Positions 5,987 to 7,830 of a stretch of DNA of 7,830 nt are shown here, piece by piece (the stretch's first letter is position 1; every line of letters begins with the position of its first letter). Source of the stretch: Acidimicrobiia bacterium (lineage in GTDB: Bacteria; Actinomycetota; Acidimicrobiia; Spongiisociales; UBA5794); assembly GCA_013001485.1 (NCBI GenBank), contig JABDMN010000396.1:1-7830 (forward strand), read 5' to 3'. Under the pieces are notes generated by a model, which did not search any database, was not told the DNA's origin, and saw only the letters and a program-made list of their open reading frames with translations. The position numbers were made by a program, and so were the translations under genes.

Positions 5987-6793
5987 TCAGCGAATGAGCG
6001 AGTCGGGACCCGCCGGAGGCTCCTCAGCGGCTGGCTCGATCGACGGAAAGCCGTCCCGGCGGCCCTTGACCTCGAAATAGATGGCTGTGGCGAGCGCCGG
6101 GATGAGTGGAGCGATGAGTACCGATGCGGCCAGCTGGAGGATCGATTGCGAGATGGTGTATGCCTCTGCGTCCGGCGCCGTGAAAGCCCCCGGTGCCAGC
6201 AGCCCGCCGATCGCGAGTGAGGCAAAGAACACCATGATCAGCCCCATGATCACAACCCCGAATGTGACCCCCCAGTTGCCACCAATCATCCGGAAGCTGA
6301 TCCCAACAGCGTCTCCCCCGGATGCTCGCTCGTTCATCAGAGCGGGCCACCCGAACGCCGTGAACAGAACAGTGAAGATCAAGCCAGGGATGATGAAGGC
6401 CACGAAGCCCCCCAGGATGATGAATGCCGACACGAAGGCGAATATCAGCACTGCGCCGAGACGCTCGAACACCTCGCCGTAGACGACACCGACGCTGACG
6501 GAATCACCGCGGAAGACTCTGATGAAAGTAGCGGTCAAGGCAGCCGACTGGATGGCCGTGAACAAGATCGCCAGGAAGCTGACCAACAAGGCAACGCCGA
6601 GCGCACGGCCCACTTCTTCTGTGTCCGTTGCGTCGATTTCAGGCACAGCCGACGTGACGACGAAGGTGACGAGGAACGTCGGGATCGTGATCATCGCGGT
6701 CACTGCGGCGATCGAGCCGAATCTGGAGAACCAGGAGCGAAACGCCTCAGCTACGAGAGCGAAGGCATCGAGCTGGGTGCGACCGATCTGCAT
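5987..6793 (-). CDS. Multi-pass membrane protein of unknown function (YciC/GDPD-membrane-domain-like)
   Basis: I do not recognise a specific gene. The 268-residue protein has about five or six predicted membrane helices, near residues 28-50, 64-90, 113-127, 128-150, 173-200 and 215-241. Its tail is short, charged and proline-rich (243-268). The stretch [43 protein letters not shown] (about 133-175; only its pattern matters) follows the layout of the YciC, DUF975 and glycerophosphodiester-phosphodiesterase membrane domains: proline-glycine in a helix, then a loop with an acidic residue, then a S/F-R-M/L segment before the next helix. No catalytic motif is visible. An AGGG 7 bases before the ATG at 6793 (within CCCTAGGG) can serve as ribosome binding site. 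It sits 17 bases after sufB and 2 bases before nucS, so it is probably co-transcribed with both. Confidence 0.8.
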   Translation of the reverse strand: MQIGRTQLDAFALVAEAFRSWFSRFGSIAAVTAMITIPTFLVTFVVTSAVPEIDATDTEEVGRALGVALLVSFLAILFTAIQSAALTATFIRVFRGDSVSVGVVYGEVFERLGAVLIFAFVSAFIILGGFVAFIIPGLIFTVLFTAFGWPALMNERASGGDAVGISFRMIGGNWGVTFGVVIMGLIMVFFASLAIGGLLAPGAFTAPDAEAYTISQSILQLAASVLIAPLIPALATAIYFEVKGRRDGFPSIEPAAEEPPAGPDSLIR

Positions 6794-6810
6794 GCGACGA
6801 CCCTAGGGCT

Positions 6811-7830
6811 TCAGCCGACCGAGCCCTCCATCTGGAGCTCGATGAGACGGTTCAGCTCGACGGCATACTCCATCGGTAGCTCTTTGACGATGGGCTCGAT
6901 GAACCCGGCGACGATCATGGCCGTGGCCTCCTCCTCGGAAAGCCCGCGGCTCATCAAGTAGAAGAGCTGCTCCTCACCGACCTTGGACACGGTCGCCTCA
7001 TGGCCGATCTGGGAGTCGGCTTCCTCGATCTCCATGTATGGATAGGTGTCGGAACGACTGTCCTCATCGAGGATGAGCGCGTCACAGCGAACGAACGATC
7101 TGGCGTCCTCGGCACCGGGCTCGACGCGGATCAACCCGCGATACCCGCCGCGCCCGCCATCCTTCGAGATCGACTTTGACGTCACGAGGGAGGTGGTGCC
7201 TGGAGCGGCATGAACGATCTTGGCACCGGCATCCTGATGCTGTCCCTCGCCGGCGAAGGCGATCGACAACACCTCTCCGTGAGCGCCTGGCTCCATCAGC
7301 CACACAGCCGGATACTTCATCGTCAGCTTCGAGCCGAGGTTGCCGTCGATCCACTCCATGGTGGCGTTGCGATAGGCGGCGGCCCGCTTGGTGACGAGGT
7401 TGTAGACGTTGTTCGACCAGTTCTGGATCGTCGTGTAACGGCAGCGCCCGCCTTCTTTGACCACGATCTCGACCACGGCCGAATGGAGCGAGTCACTGGT
7501 CCAGATGGGAGCCGAGCACCCCTCCACGTAGTGCACGTAGGCACCTTCGTCGACGATGATCAGCGTCCGCTCGAACTGCCCCATGTTCTCGGCGTTGATG
7601 CGGAAGTAGGCCTGAAGCGGTTGGTCGATGTGTACGCCGGGCGGCACGTAGATGAACGACCCACCCGACCACACCGCCGAGTTCAGCGCGGCGAACTTGT
7701 TGTCGTTGGGCGGAATGATCGTTCCGAAGTACTCCCGGACGATCTCGGGGTACTCGCGCACCGCGGTGTCCATGTCGCAGAACAGCACCCCCAGCTCCTC
7801 GAGGTCCTCGCGGTTGCGGTGGTATACGAC
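6811..7830 (-). CDS. sufB: Fe-S cluster assembly scaffold protein SufB (N-terminus beyond window)
   Basis: SufB is the scaffold subunit of the SufBC2D complex on which Fe-S clusters are built. The reading frame enters at the right edge and gives the C-terminal 339 residues, starting [22 protein letters not shown]. About 130 N-terminal residues are missing, judged from the usual length near 470. The beta-helix core is highly conserved, with [48 protein letters not shown] and [14 protein letters not shown]. The functional cysteine in FVRCDALIL (fragment residue 249) and the glutamate in [10 protein letters not shown] (278) are present, so the protein should be active. A GTG at 7788 is internal, not a start. 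It is normally followed by sufD; here the next genes are a membrane protein and nucS. Confidence 0.97.
   Translation of the reverse strand, partial: VVYHRNREDLEELGVLFCDMDTAVREYPEIVREYFGTIIPPNDNKFAALNSAVWSGGSFIYVPPGVHIDQPLQAYFRINAENMGQFERTLIIVDEGAYVHYVEGCSAPIWTSDSLHSAVVEIVVKEGGRCRYTTIQNWSNNVYNLVTKRAAAYRNATMEWIDGNLGSKLTMKYPAVWLMEPGAHGEVLSIAFAGEGQHQDAGAKIVHAAPGTTSLVTSKSISKDGGRGGYRGLIRVEPGAEDARSFVRCDALILDEDSRSDTYPYMEIEEADSQIGHEATVSKVGEEQLFYLMSRGLSEEEATAMIVAGFIEPIVKELPMEYAVELNRLIELQMEGSVG

Noticed and set aside
6801..6808. CCCTAGGG palindrome as an operator
   Set aside because: It is a single 8-base palindrome with no second copy in the window, and its AGGG is more simply the ribosome binding site of the membrane protein gene.

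Overview
The window is about 7.8 kb of GC-rich DNA, roughly 60% G+C by eye. It is almost completely packed with nine protein genes and has no gene-free stretch over about 165 bases. I see no tRNA, rRNA, CRISPR array, insertion sequence or phage gene. The host is probably an actinobacterium (Actinomycetota), perhaps of the class Acidimicrobiia. The main reasons are a bona fide NucS/EndoMS mismatch endonuclease (typical of actinobacteria and archaea), a family 5 uracil-DNA glycosylase, SUF-type Fe-S assembly proteins and a short group 2-like sigma-70 factor. The class assignment is inference; the phylum is better supported.

Layout from left to right: (1) sufD, minus strand, running off the left edge (1-1061). 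(2) A 164-base divergent gap, then a secreted M23 metallopeptidase on the plus strand (1226-1801). (3) A minus-strand pair read right to left: a lipoprotein with a DUF4015 putative glycosidase domain (3989-2490), overlapping by ATGA the start of a family 5 uracil-DNA glycosylase (2493-1798). (4) A 130-base divergent gap with a plausible promoter and a leader hairpin. (5) A plus-strand pair: an RpoD-like sigma factor (4120-5052) and a small GlsB/YeaQ-type membrane protein (5059-5328). (6) A minus-strand run read right to left: sufB (entering from beyond the right edge, ending at 6811), a multi-pass membrane protein (6793-5987) and nucS (5984-5325), with gaps of only 17 and 2 bases.

How it fits together: SufB and SufD form the SufBC2D scaffold that builds Fe-S clusters and are normally encoded side by side. 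Here they lie on the same strand but 5.7 kb apart, with seven unrelated genes in both orientations between them. sufB instead reads directly into a membrane protein and nucS. The window holds two DNA-repair enzymes: the uracil glycosylase, whose cysteines fit a 4Fe-4S cluster and which would be a client of Fe-S assembly, and NucS. The M23 peptidase and the DUF4015 lipoprotein are envelope proteins.

The most interesting points are the split suf locus, the sufB-membrane protein-nucS transcription unit, two convergent gene pairs whose stop codons interlock in the same CTAG tetranucleotide against a background of strong CTAG scarcity, possible RNA hairpins in two leaders, and an unusual segment after the -10-recognition helix of the sigma factor. 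I see no clear evidence of a wholly new defence or biosynthetic system.
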